DNA from: an uncultured Erysipelotrichaceae bacterium
Lineage (GTDB): Bacteria > Bacillota_I > Bacilli_A > Erysipelotrichales > Erysipelotrichaceae
Direction of reading: 5' to 3'
Assembly: GCA_910586285.1 (NCBI GenBank)
Contig: CAJUGR010000058.1
Location: forward strand, 1,916 to 11,736
DNA: 9,821 nucleotides
The notes beneath the pieces are model-generated. The model saw only the letters and a program-made list of their open reading frames with translations. It had not been told where the DNA came from and did no database searches. Made by a program: the position numbers and the translations under genes. Of the stretch, positions 1 through 5,351 are shown one piece after another. Every line of letters begins with the position of its first letter. Position 1 is the stretch's first letter.

Positions 1-67
1 CTAATACAAAGCACAAAAGATCATCTGTAATCTTTTAACACCATTATAGCCTTCCATCCCATATCCG

Positions 68-85
68 TAAAGAAATATTTCTTTA
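68..85. repeat. 18-bp perfect palindrome upstream of the first gene
   Basis: The sequence TAAAGAAATATTTCTTTA equals its own reverse complement across all 18 bases. It lies 36 bp upstream of the -35 box of the promoter at 121-148, so it could be an operator for a dimeric regulator. No known family consensus is recognised, and it is AT-rich, so chance is possible. Confidence 0.5.
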
Positions 86-120
86 TTGTATGATTTAAAA
101 ATAGCGAAAAGTTCTTTTCA

Positions 121-148
121 TTGCCTGTTATTCATGGTACAGTATAAG
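121..148 (+). promoter_or_regulatory. Candidate sigma-A promoter for the 172-594 gene
   Basis: A -35-like TTGCCT at 121-126 and a -10-like TATAAG at 143-148 are separated by 16 bp. Transcription would start near 155, leaving a short leader that just includes the ribosome binding site AAAGAGG at 156-162. Confidence 0.5.
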
Positions 149-171
149 CAGAAACAAAGAGGTACAATCAT

Positions 172-594
172 ATGAAAAAGTGTCAAAACAGTCGTATTCT
201 GCCCTATTCAAAAGAACAGATAGCGAATATTATTCTGCATCCCGAAACCTATAACATCCGTGACTATGAGTCCTATCGTCCCTTCGATGAGCATAGTTGG
301 CTGGAAGATTACGGTGATCAATATCTGGTAAAATATTATATCAAAGAACAAAGCGAAAATCGTATCGTATTGGAACGCTATCCGTTTGCCAAAAGCGACA
401 TGCGTATCACTCAAACGGTTTTTGAAATGAAAGACTGTGACGATTCTCAAGTTGAACTCTCGATCACAGAACGTGTTGTTCGCGGTAATGTTGCCGATCG
501 TTTGGCTAAATTATTCCAAAATCACGATAAGAATGAAAGTTATTATATGGACCTGATAACCAAGATCCAAAAATTCTGTGCCAAAGGAAAGTAA
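172..594 (+). CDS. Hypothetical protein, possible SRPBCC-fold
   Basis: This encodes 140 residues with no signal peptide or membrane segment, so it is probably cytoplasmic. The ATG is supported by AAAGAGG nine bases upstream and a promoter at 121-148. The layout suits a small SRPBCC (START/polyketide-cyclase-like) domain. An N-terminal strand leads into a helix with a 'HPETY' turn (about 20-35). Alternating polar and hydrophobic strands follow (about 50-105), including 'ENRIVLERYPF' and 'QVELSITERVV'. A long amphipathic C-terminal helix (about 108-138) closes it. The fold is inferred from pattern, not from a recognised signature. No ligand or catalytic residue can be named. It stands alone: no gene follows on this strand until clpP, and no clear terminator is seen after its stop. 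Confidence 0.75.
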   Translation: MKKCQNSRILPYSKEQIANIILHPETYNIRDYESYRPFDEHSWLEDYGDQYLVKYYIKEQSENRIVLERYPFAKSDMRITQTVFEMKDCDDSQVELSITERVVRGNVADRLAKLFQNHDKNESYYMDLITKIQKFCAKGK

Positions 595-907
595 TGACAC
601 CTATATCGATCAATACAATGTTTCTCTTATTTTTTAAACATTATAAAGACAAGATCCTTGATGCAATGAAGCAGAAAGAATCTTGTCTTATTCTTGAATG
701 GTATATAGTATAGGCATAAATAATCGTGCTGATAGTCAAAACCTTCGTCCTTTTGATTGACAACTGATAAGAGGGCGATTTTTTAATGACAGATTCAATT
801 ATTTCTCCAGTGAATTCATGACTTGGAAATAAGGATACCATTTCATGAAACTATAATTTAACTTATCCGGTTACCATTTTATCAACTTCGTCATTGAAAA
901 TAGAGTT
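595..907. other. Gene-poor intergenic stretch with no supported CDS
   Basis: Between the first gene and the gap terminator I find no supported gene. A minus-strand frame of 66 codons at 641-841 lacks a ribosome binding site and resembles no family I know. The only clear structure is the inverted repeat at 646-689. The stretch could hold decayed sequence or an unrecognised small RNA, but nothing positive supports either. Confidence 0.5.
646..689. repeat. Inverted repeat, 10-bp arms around a 24-base loop
   Basis: AAGACAAGAT at 646-655 is the exact reverse complement of ATCTTGTCTT at 680-689. Neither side is followed by a run of T on the strand that would form an RNA hairpin, so it is a poor intrinsic terminator. 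It may be a weak terminator for the 172-594 gene, a remnant of a mobile element end, or chance. Confidence 0.5.
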
Positions 908-934
908 AAAAAAAGGATGGAGCGAACTCCATCC
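908..934 (-). terminator. Rho-independent terminator of gap
   Basis: On the minus strand GGATGGAG, loop TTCG, CTCCATCC forms a perfect 8-bp stem (915-934) with a stable UUCG-type tetraloop. Seven T residues follow directly (908-914). It begins nine bases after the gap stop codon. Confidence 0.95.
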
Positions 935-943
935 CGTTTATTC

Positions 944-1957
944 TTATCCTAATTCGGAGAAGTATTTGATGGTACGTACCATCTGGCTTGTGTAGGAATT
1001 CTCGTTGTCATACCAAGATACCACCTGTACCTGAGTATTTCCGTCTTCCATTTCAATTGCCATGGTCTGTGTAGCATCAAACAAAGAACCGTAACGCATA
1101 CCGATGATGTCGCTGGATACGATTTCATCGGTATTGTATCCGAAGGATTCTGTTGTGGCATTCTTCATTGCGGCATTGATTTCATCTACCGTTACTTTGC
1201 CTTTTACTACGGCTACCAAAATCGTTGTAGATCCTGTCGGAGTCGGCACACGCTGTGCAGAACCGATCAGTTTACCGTTTAATTCCGGAATAACCAAACC
1301 GATTGCTTTTGCGGCACCCGTAGAGTTCGGAACGATATTTACGGCTGCAGCACGGGAACGACGCAAATCGCCTTTACGCTGCGGACCATCCAAAGTCATC
1401 TGATCGCCAGTATAAGCATGAACCGTTGTCATGATTCCGCTTTGAACCGGTGCCAAATCATTCAATGCTTTGGCCATCGGAGCCAAGCAGTTTGTTGTAC
1501 AAGAAGCCGCAGAAATTACCGTATCCTCTGCTTTCAAAACATCGTGGTTTACATTATAAACGATGGTCGGCAAATCGTTTCCTGCCGGTGCAGAGATAAC
1601 GACTTTACGTGCGCCTGCTTCGATATGTGCGGATGCTTTTGCTTTAGATGTATAGAAACCTGTACATTCCAAAACAACGTCAACGCCTAATTTACCCCAA
1701 GGTAGATTTTTTGCGTCAGCTTCTGCATAAATTGTGATTTCTTTTCCGTCCACTGTAATAGAATTTTCACCGGCTACAACAGTGTCAGCCTTCTCATATC
1801 TACCCTGAGAAGAATCGTATTTTAATAAGTGGGCAAGCATTTTAGGACTAGTTAAATCGTTGATTGCAACAACCTCATATCCTTCTGCACCAAACATTTG
1901 TCTGAACGCCAAACGACCGATGCGTCCAAAACCATTAATAGCAACTTTTACTGTCAT
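944..1957 (-). CDS. gap: Glyceraldehyde-3-phosphate dehydrogenase, NAD-dependent
   Basis: This is the glycolytic enzyme that oxidises glyceraldehyde 3-phosphate with phosphate and NAD+ to 1,3-bisphosphoglycerate in the cytoplasm. The product is 337 residues, the usual family length. The Rossmann motif NGFGRIGRL is at 8-16, and 'IND' at 32-34 gives the acidic residue expected for NAD. The active site SAASCTTNC has Cys153, with its partner His180 in 'TTVHAYTGDQ'. The C-terminal 'SWYDNENSY' is intact. It closely resembles streptococcal Plr/GapC proteins. The start at 1957 is chosen because AAGGAGG (1967-1973) sits nine bases upstream. An in-frame ATG at 2014 lies inside the -35 box and is upstream of the likely transcript start, so it cannot be used. 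The gene is monocistronic, with its own promoter and terminator. Confidence 0.98.
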   Translation of the reverse strand: MTVKVAINGFGRIGRLAFRQMFGAEGYEVVAINDLTSPKMLAHLLKYDSSQGRYEKADTVVAGENSITVDGKEITIYAEADAKNLPWGKLGVDVVLECTGFYTSKAKASAHIEAGARKVVISAPAGNDLPTIVYNVNHDVLKAEDTVISAASCTTNCLAPMAKALNDLAPVQSGIMTTVHAYTGDQMTLDGPQRKGDLRRSRAAAVNIVPNSTGAAKAIGLVIPELNGKLIGSAQRVPTPTGSTTILVAVVKGKVTVDEINAAMKNATTESFGYNTDEIVSSDIIGMRYGSLFDATQTMAIEMEDGNTQVQVVSWYDNENSYTSQMVRTIKYFSELG

Positions 1958-1985
1958 CTTCAAAGTCCTCCTTTTAACATCTATT

Positions 1986-2014
1986 ATTATAAAGTTTTCA
2001 CCGGGAAAAGTCAA
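1986..2014 (-). promoter_or_regulatory. Strong sigma-A promoter of gap
   Basis: On the minus strand TTGACT (2009-2014) and TATAAT (1986-1991) are separated by exactly 17 bp, matching the consensus at 11 of 12 positions. Transcription would start near 1979, giving a leader of about 22 bases that contains the AAGGAGG site. This suits a highly expressed glycolytic gene. Confidence 0.9.
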
Positions 2015-2030
2015 TTACCGCCACCGCTCT

Positions 2031-2059
2031 TTGCACTTTTTTTCCGGGACGGTTTTAAA
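2031..2059 (+). promoter_or_regulatory. Weak candidate promoter of clpP
   Basis: TTGCAC (2031-2036) and TTTAAA (2054-2059) are separated by 17 bp but match the consensus poorly. A TATGAT at 2081-2086 is an alternative -10 box without a convincing -35. I see no CtsR-type heptamer repeat and no CIRCE element here, so the usual heat-shock control of clpP is not evident. Confidence 0.35.
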
Positions 2060-2103
2060 TGATTCTTTTGGCGCATACTCTATGATGATAAGGAGGAAAC
2101 AAT

Positions 2104-2673
2104 ATGGTTATCGTACCGACAATTATTGAACGAAACGCCAGTGTAGAGCGGGTCTATGATCTATATTCCTGCCTGTTAAAAGAGCGCATCATCATCTTGA
2201 CCGGAGAGATCGAAGACACGATGTCATCCAGTATCTGTGCCCAACTGCTGTATCTTGCATCCACCGGCAGTGATCCGATTTTAATGTACATCAATTCGCC
2301 CGGAGGCAGCGTCAGTGCCGGCCTCGCCATTTATGACACGATGAATTATATCAAATGTGAAGTCTCCACCATCTGCATGGGGATTTGCGCCAGTATGGCT
2401 GCTGTGTTATTAAGCGCCGGAGCCAAGGGTAAGCGCTGCTCATTAGCCAACGGCGAAGTGATGATTCATCAGCCGTTAGGCGGGATGCAGGGACAAGCCA
2501 AGGATATGGAAATTGCCGCTAATCACATCATTCGCATGAAAAATCGCTTAAACAATATTCTCGCTCAAAACTGTGGCAAAAGCCTAGATGAAATTGCGGC
2601 TCTCTGTGATCGTGATTATTACATGGATGCCCAAGAGGCAGTGGATCTGGGGATTATTGATACCATCATCTAG
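2104..2673 (+). CDS. clpP: ATP-dependent Clp protease proteolytic subunit
   Basis: This encodes the serine protease subunit that forms a two-ring barrel and degrades substrates delivered by Clp ATPases in the cytoplasm. The product is 189 residues, a normal length with a slightly short C-terminus. The catalytic triad falls at canonical positions: Ser97 in 'GICASMAAV', His122 in 'MIHQPLGG' and Asp171 in 'DRDYYMDA'. The oxyanion loop 'INSPGGSV' is at 63-70, and the substrate-loop region 'GGMQGQAKDMEI' is conserved. The ATG follows AAGGAGG (2090-2096) by seven bases. The residues beside the nucleophile, CAS-MAA, differ from the common AAS-MGA form. No Clp ATPase or trigger factor gene is adjacent. 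It diverges from gap and converges on the acetyltransferase gene, and I find no clear terminator for it. This could be a second ClpP paralogue rather than the only one. Confidence 0.95.
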   Translation: MVIVPTIIERNASVERVYDLYSCLLKERIIILTGEIEDTMSSSICAQLLYLASTGSDPILMYINSPGGSVSAGLAIYDTMNYIKCEVSTICMGICASMAAVLLSAGAKGKRCSLANGEVMIHQPLGGMQGQAKDMEIAANHIIRMKNRLNNILAQNCGKSLDEIAALCDRDYYMDAQEAVDLGIIDTII

Positions 2674-2720
2674 CATCTTATAAAAAATCTTTCTTAGTCA
2701 TTCGATTTTATATCTACAAG

Positions 2721-2750
2721 ATAAAACAAGCTGCGTCTTCTGACACAGCT
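2721..2750 (-). terminator. Terminator of the membrane protein/acetyltransferase pair
   Basis: On the minus strand AGCTGTGTC, loop AGAA, GACGCAGCT forms a 9-bp stem (2729-2750) with one G-U pair. TGTTTTAT follows. The hairpin starts one base after the acetyltransferase stop. Read on the plus strand the G-U becomes a C-A mismatch and no T run follows, so it mainly serves the minus strand. Confidence 0.75.
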
Positions 2751-2751
2751 C

Positions 2752-3666
2752 TTAGTATACTTCATGTAAAAAAATCGGTTTCTTGCATAAGGCAAAGGCA
2801 TCATTCGATGTCTTTGCCTTTTGATTGTACAGTTTATTAAACAATTCATAATTGTTAATGCGTGCCATTGTCACCGCGTCTTTTTTCGGTATCGTTAGCG
2901 GAAACAACCGTTCCAATTTCTCGGATTGGGAAACGGTCACAGTAACATCCGGATAACCCTTGGAAATATAACGCAGCATCTTCATCAATGCAATCGAATC
3001 CAAATAGACGATCTCACTGACTTTAACCTCAACACTGTTTTCCGTATAAACGGCATAACCGCATACATCGTGATTTTTATTGCGATAAACACAAATATTC
3101 CCATGATCCAATACCGATCGCTTTAAAAACAAATCGAAATAATGGACATCCCGTACATAAGCACAATCAAAATGACGACTGTAATTTTGATATAGCTGCG
3201 CTAATTCTGTGGCATTGACATGATGCGATACACCGGCTGTATTCACCTTATCAAAATAATGTGTATTGATGGTATAAGTTTTACCCTGATATACACTCAT
3301 AAAGCCAAACGGTTCATATAACTTCGGGTTAAAGCCTTCAATCAAGGTAATTAGATGATTATGACTGAGTTCATCCAATACACTGTCCATTAAATGACGC
3401 ATATGACCGCGGCGGCGATAATCAGGCAGCGTAGCGACACCGAGAATGTAACTGCACTGAAGTTTACGGCCACAGAATTTCATTACATGCTCATGAACCT
3501 GAAGGGAAGAGATAATCTTATCATCCTGAGGCAGATACAGACATTTTCCTTCATCAAAAAGATGCTTAAAATAAAAGCTGAGATAGGCCTTACTTCGAGT
3601 AGGAAAAGCCGTCTTCCAAAGTTCATAAATCTCCGCTTTATTATTTACTTTGGCTTCCTTAATCAC
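2752..3666 (-). CDS. GNAT-family N-acetyltransferase, Eis-like
   Basis: This 304-residue protein probably transfers an acetyl group from acetyl-CoA to an amine; the substrate is unknown. The N-terminal GNAT domain (about 1-130) has the acetyl-CoA motif with 'LGVATLPDYRRRGHM' at 75-89, whose RRRGHM matches the R-x-x-G-x loop. A 'YEPFGF' near 117-122 is typical of the Eis branch. A second GNAT-like half appears to follow (about 145-270). The C-terminal SCP2-like domain of full Eis proteins (about 400 residues) seems absent or reduced to a short tail. Translation starts at GTG, with GAGG-type sequence just upstream that overlaps the end of the preceding gene. That gene stops 11 bp before this start, so coupling is likely. 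Eis enzymes can modify aminoglycosides, but nothing here shows that activity. Confidence 0.88.
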   Translation of the reverse strand: MIKEAKVNNKAEIYELWKTAFPTRSKAYLSFYFKHLFDEGKCLYLPQDDKIISSLQVHEHVMKFCGRKLQCSYILGVATLPDYRRRGHMRHLMDSVLDELSHNHLITLIEGFNPKLYEPFGFMSVYQGKTYTINTHYFDKVNTAGVSHHVNATELAQLYQNYSRHFDCAYVRDVHYFDLFLKRSVLDHGNICVYRNKNHDVCGYAVYTENSVEVKVSEIVYLDSIALMKMLRYISKGYPDVTVTVSQSEKLERLFPLTIPKKDAVTMARINNYELFNKLYNQKAKTSNDAFALCKKPIFLHEVY

Positions 3667-3677
3667 TTTCCCTCATC

Positions 3678-3953
3678 CTATCTATCCTCATCCACACTGG
3701 TTTCTGTATATTCCACATCAATCACCTGATCATCATTGCGAGTTGCTCTATTCTGAAAGAAATCATAGTCTACATTACTTTCCGCATTCTTATAAAATTC
3801 CTCTGCCGCCTTATTTCGCTTATAGTAAGCAATCAAGTTCAGAACCGCAGCGGCAAGAACGAGCAGAACCAGCAGCGGCCATAAAAAAGAAAATAGGATT
3901 CCGATGATATAAACTACCAATAAAAATATAATAAATGCGATTACATACTGCAT
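3678..3953 (-). CDS. Small membrane protein with charged cytoplasmic tail
   Basis: This 91-residue protein belongs to no family I can name. Residues 1-44 are almost entirely hydrophobic, with 'FLWPL' at 23-27 as a likely turn, so one long or two short membrane segments are expected. The basic 'YYKRNK' follows at 43-48, then a polar, acidic tail (50-91) including 'VIDVEYTE'. By the positive-inside rule the tail should face the cytoplasm. The ATG is supported by GAGG (3961-3964) seven bases upstream. It is the first gene of a two-gene unit with the acetyltransferase. A TATAAT-like -10 box lies at 3978-3983 on the minus strand, without a clear -35. The acidic tail could be a docking segment, but that is inference. 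Confidence 0.8.
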   Translation of the reverse strand: MQYVIAFIIFLLVVYIIGILFSFLWPLLVLLVLAAAVLNLIAYYKRNKAAEEFYKNAESNVDYDFFQNRATRNDDQVIDVEYTETSVDEDR

Positions 3954-3977
3954 AGCACGACCTCATTTCTTACTCTT

Positions 3978-3983
3978 ATTATA
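3978..3983 (-). promoter_or_regulatory. Possible -10 box for the membrane protein/acetyltransferase pair
   Basis: A minus-strand TATAAT lies 25 bases upstream of the start codon at 3953. The hexamer 17 bp upstream is TTTTCT, a poor -35, so the promoter is only suggested. The surrounding sequence is AT-rich, so chance matches are likely. Confidence 0.35.
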
Positions 3984-4406
3984 ATATAAAATCAGTCGCA
4001 AGAAAACAACAAGAAGTAAAATCTTCATTGAATTTCTTAACTATTGAAACATATCATTGACAAACCTGTATCTTTATCAAAGGATGCTTCTGATTCGAAA
4101 AAGTTGGTATAGTCGTCTCTGAACTCAATATCAACCACAGTCATAAGATCAAAAAGATCAACTGCGTCCGAATCTGCACTTCCTCCTGTACACTTTTAAC
4201 CCAAACACAACATCATGCGTAATCCGATGATAAACAATCGTTTCATTTACTTCACTCCATTTCTTCTCTGATGTCTGTGAGCCATCATAAAGCTGTCAGT
4301 TCTCTGATTGAAGTTGCTTCACCATCCTATAATACCTCCGATAATTATATCCTTCTATCCTATTTTATAGGGTACTGTATTTTTTATGTGGCTTCATCAT
4401 TCCGTT
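3984..4406. other. Intergenic stretch without an intact gene
   Basis: Apart from the candidate lipoprotein remnant at 4037-4246, this stretch holds only short structures. CCTAT-TTT-ATAGG at 4359-4371 is a weak hairpin. On the minus strand an ATG at 4324-4326 follows GGAGG but runs into TGA after nine codons. Beyond that TGA the same frame stays open for 46 codons. No transfer RNA, repeat array or insertion sequence end is recognised. Confidence 0.5.
4037..4246 (-). pseudogene. Probable decayed lipoprotein gene fragment
   Basis: A minus-strand frame starts at ATG 4244-4246, eight bases after GGAG, and reads MKRLFIIGLRMMLCLG. It then hits TAA at 4196-4198. In the same frame it continues as KCTGGSADSDAVDLFDLM and runs to a TAA at 4037-4039. 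A positively charged start, a hydrophobic core, then a cysteine followed by Gly/Ser and acidic residues is the plan of a Firmicute lipoprotein. The stop falls where the lipobox should be, and the protein ends after only 70 codons, far short of a normal lipoprotein. I infer a gene with a nonsense mutation and a lost C-terminal part. A sequencing error, or a chance frame, is possible; the overlapping frame is also partly open here. Confidence 0.4.
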
Positions 4407-4427
4407 AAAAAAGAGTGTCACCACTCT
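4407..4427 (-). terminator. Rho-independent terminator of the HTH gene and the long minus-strand block
   Basis: On the minus strand AGAGTG, loop GTGA, CACTCT forms a 6-bp stem (4412-4427), and a run of five to six T residues follows (4407-4411). The stem overlaps the stop codon of the HTH gene (4426-4428). Confidence 0.85.
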
Positions 4428-4737
4428 ATTTGTATTCCGTACCTTGGAATAATTCTGCGATTTCTACATCGAGTGCCTTCGCTATGCGTTCGATGATCCG
4501 TAAAGATACATTTCGCTTGCCCCGTTCCATCTCACTGATATAGTTGCGATGAACCTGCGCACGGGATGCCAGAGCATCTTGCGGCAATCTTCGTTCAATG
4601 CGCAGCGCATGTACACGCGCGCCGAAACGAAACTCAATTGGCTCAGGATTTTGCATGACCGCTTCCCTTTTTTGATTATTATCTACCCCACTTTCTGCGG
4701 CTCCCGATGAGAATCGAAACTCATCGTGATTCGCCAT
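4426..4737 (-). CDS. XRE-family helix-turn-helix transcriptional regulator
   Basis: This 103-residue protein is probably a DNA-binding regulator; its targets are unknown. Residues 38-98 form a Cro/C1-type HTH domain. It runs 'FGARVHALRIERRLPQDALA', then a recognition-helix region 'HRNYISEMERGKRN', then 'IIERIAKALDVEIAELF'. There is no effector, peptidase or membrane domain. A polar N-terminal extension of about 33 residues precedes the HTH and contains EFRF at 6-9, repeated at 35-38. ATG 4735-4737 is preferred because AAAGGA lies nine bases upstream; a later ATG at residue 28 has a weaker site. It is the last gene of the minus-strand block, 36 bp after the nuclease-fold gene, and it has its own candidate promoter. 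Autoregulation is common in the family but no operator is identified. Confidence 0.9.
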   Translation of the reverse strand: MANHDEFRFSSGAAESGVDNNQKREAVMQNPEPIEFRFGARVHALRIERRLPQDALASRAQVHRNYISEMERGKRNVSLRIIERIAKALDVEIAELFQGTEYK

Positions 4738-4760
4738 CGGTCTACATCCTTTCTAAGCCA

Positions 4761-4788
4761 ATCATAACACAGATCAGGATTTTGTAAA
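4761..4788 (-). promoter_or_regulatory. Candidate internal promoter for the HTH gene
   Basis: On the minus strand TTTACA (4783-4788) and TATGAT (4761-4766) are separated by 16 bp. The -35 box lies inside the last codons of the upstream gene. This would let the regulator be made independently of the trxB/rapZ/whiA transcript. Confidence 0.5.
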
Positions 4789-5313
4789 GGGGGTTTGAGA
4801 ATGAATTTTCCGAAGTTTTAAAATCATGATGATTAACATCCCCACCCATGATAACAAAATGAACAATAAGAAAAGCGGTCCTTGTGAATAAGTGTCGGAG
4901 TGTGCTTCCTCACTGGTCGCATTCCCCATGACCGGCACCGCTTCTTCCAATGCCAGCAATTCCTTTTCATAGCGATATTCCGGATTATGAATCAGTGTAT
5001 ATGCACGATGCTGTTCTATCAAAGATTGCTGGATCAATTTATCATCCGCAAACAGATATACCGGAAGCGGCTCACTGACTTGTGCTGATGCATCCACTTC
5101 GATTTCCAACTTATCGGCATTTTCAAGAATGCGGCACACCGATTCCCAGCCTTCATCATCACGAATACGTAAATTAAACAAAGTGATTTCAAAAGGGGTT
5201 TTGTTATCGGCAACCACAATGTGATCCTTTTCACAGCTTTGATACTGTACCGGATAACGTTGTTCGTGTAAATAAGGAAACAGTGCAACCAATAAGGCTA
5301 TCCATGCTTTCAT
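4774..5313 (-). CDS. Membrane-anchored protein with degenerate staphylococcal-nuclease-like domain
   Basis: This is a 179-residue protein with a short hydrophobic N-terminus (likely signal peptide or anchor, 2-15) and a membrane segment near 146-167 followed by basic 'KLRK'. The middle should therefore be outside the cell. Residues about 20-128 pattern-match the SNase (thermonuclease) fold. 'ILENADKLEIEVD', 'PVYLFADDKLIQQSLIEQHRA' and 'PEYRYEKELLALEEA' line up with 'MVENAKKIEVEFD', 'LAYIYADGKMVNEALVRQGLA' (21 residues of the known enzyme, shown here as LAYIYADGKMVNE) and the 'NNTHEQLLRKSEA' helix of the enzyme. The positions matching catalytic Arg35, Asp40, Glu43 and Arg87 appear not conserved, so nuclease activity is doubtful. 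The ATG at 5313 follows GGTGAT, part of the anti-Shine-Dalgarno complement; an ATG at 5325 has no visible site. It starts 38 bp after whiA and probably shares its transcript. Confidence 0.8.
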   Translation of the reverse strand: MKAWIALLVALFPYLHEQRYPVQYQSCEKDHIVVADNKTPFEITLFNLRIRDDEGWESVCRILENADKLEIEVDASAQVSEPLPVYLFADDKLIQQSLIEQHRAYTLIHNPEYRYEKELLALEEAVPVMGNATSEEAHSDTYSQGPLFLLFILLSWVGMLIIMILKLRKIHSQTPFTKS

Positions 5314-5351
5314 AATCATCACCATTAAAAGTCTGCACTGGTTTTAAGGTT

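Noticed and set aside
641..841. 66-codon minus-strand open frame in the intergenic region
   Set aside because: It has no ribosome binding site, no recognisable motif, and part of it is the inverted repeat; it could be decayed sequence, but coding is unsupported.
1104..1690. Two plus-strand open frames opposite gap
   Set aside because: They lie wholly within the well-supported GAPDH gene on the other strand and show no family features of their own.
1958..2014. In-frame N-terminal extension of GAPDH by 19 codons from ATG 2014
   Set aside because: That ATG overlaps the -35 box and lies upstream of the expected transcript start; AAGGAGG and the family N-terminus point to 1957.
2000..2100. CtsR or CIRCE heat-shock operator ahead of clpP
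   Set aside because: No tandem GGTCAAA-type heptamers and no TTAGCACTC inverted repeat are present; a single AGTCAA is just the complement of the gap -35 box.
2700..2726. AT-only hairpin TTTTAT...ATAAAA as a clpP terminator
   Set aside because: The stem is six A-T pairs with no T run after it on the plus strand, too weak to call.
4037..4360. TGA-as-tryptophan reading that would join the short upstream frame
   Set aside because: trxB and yvcK end naturally at TGA, and the gene ends at those points agree with family lengths and with a terminator or next start, so the code is standard.
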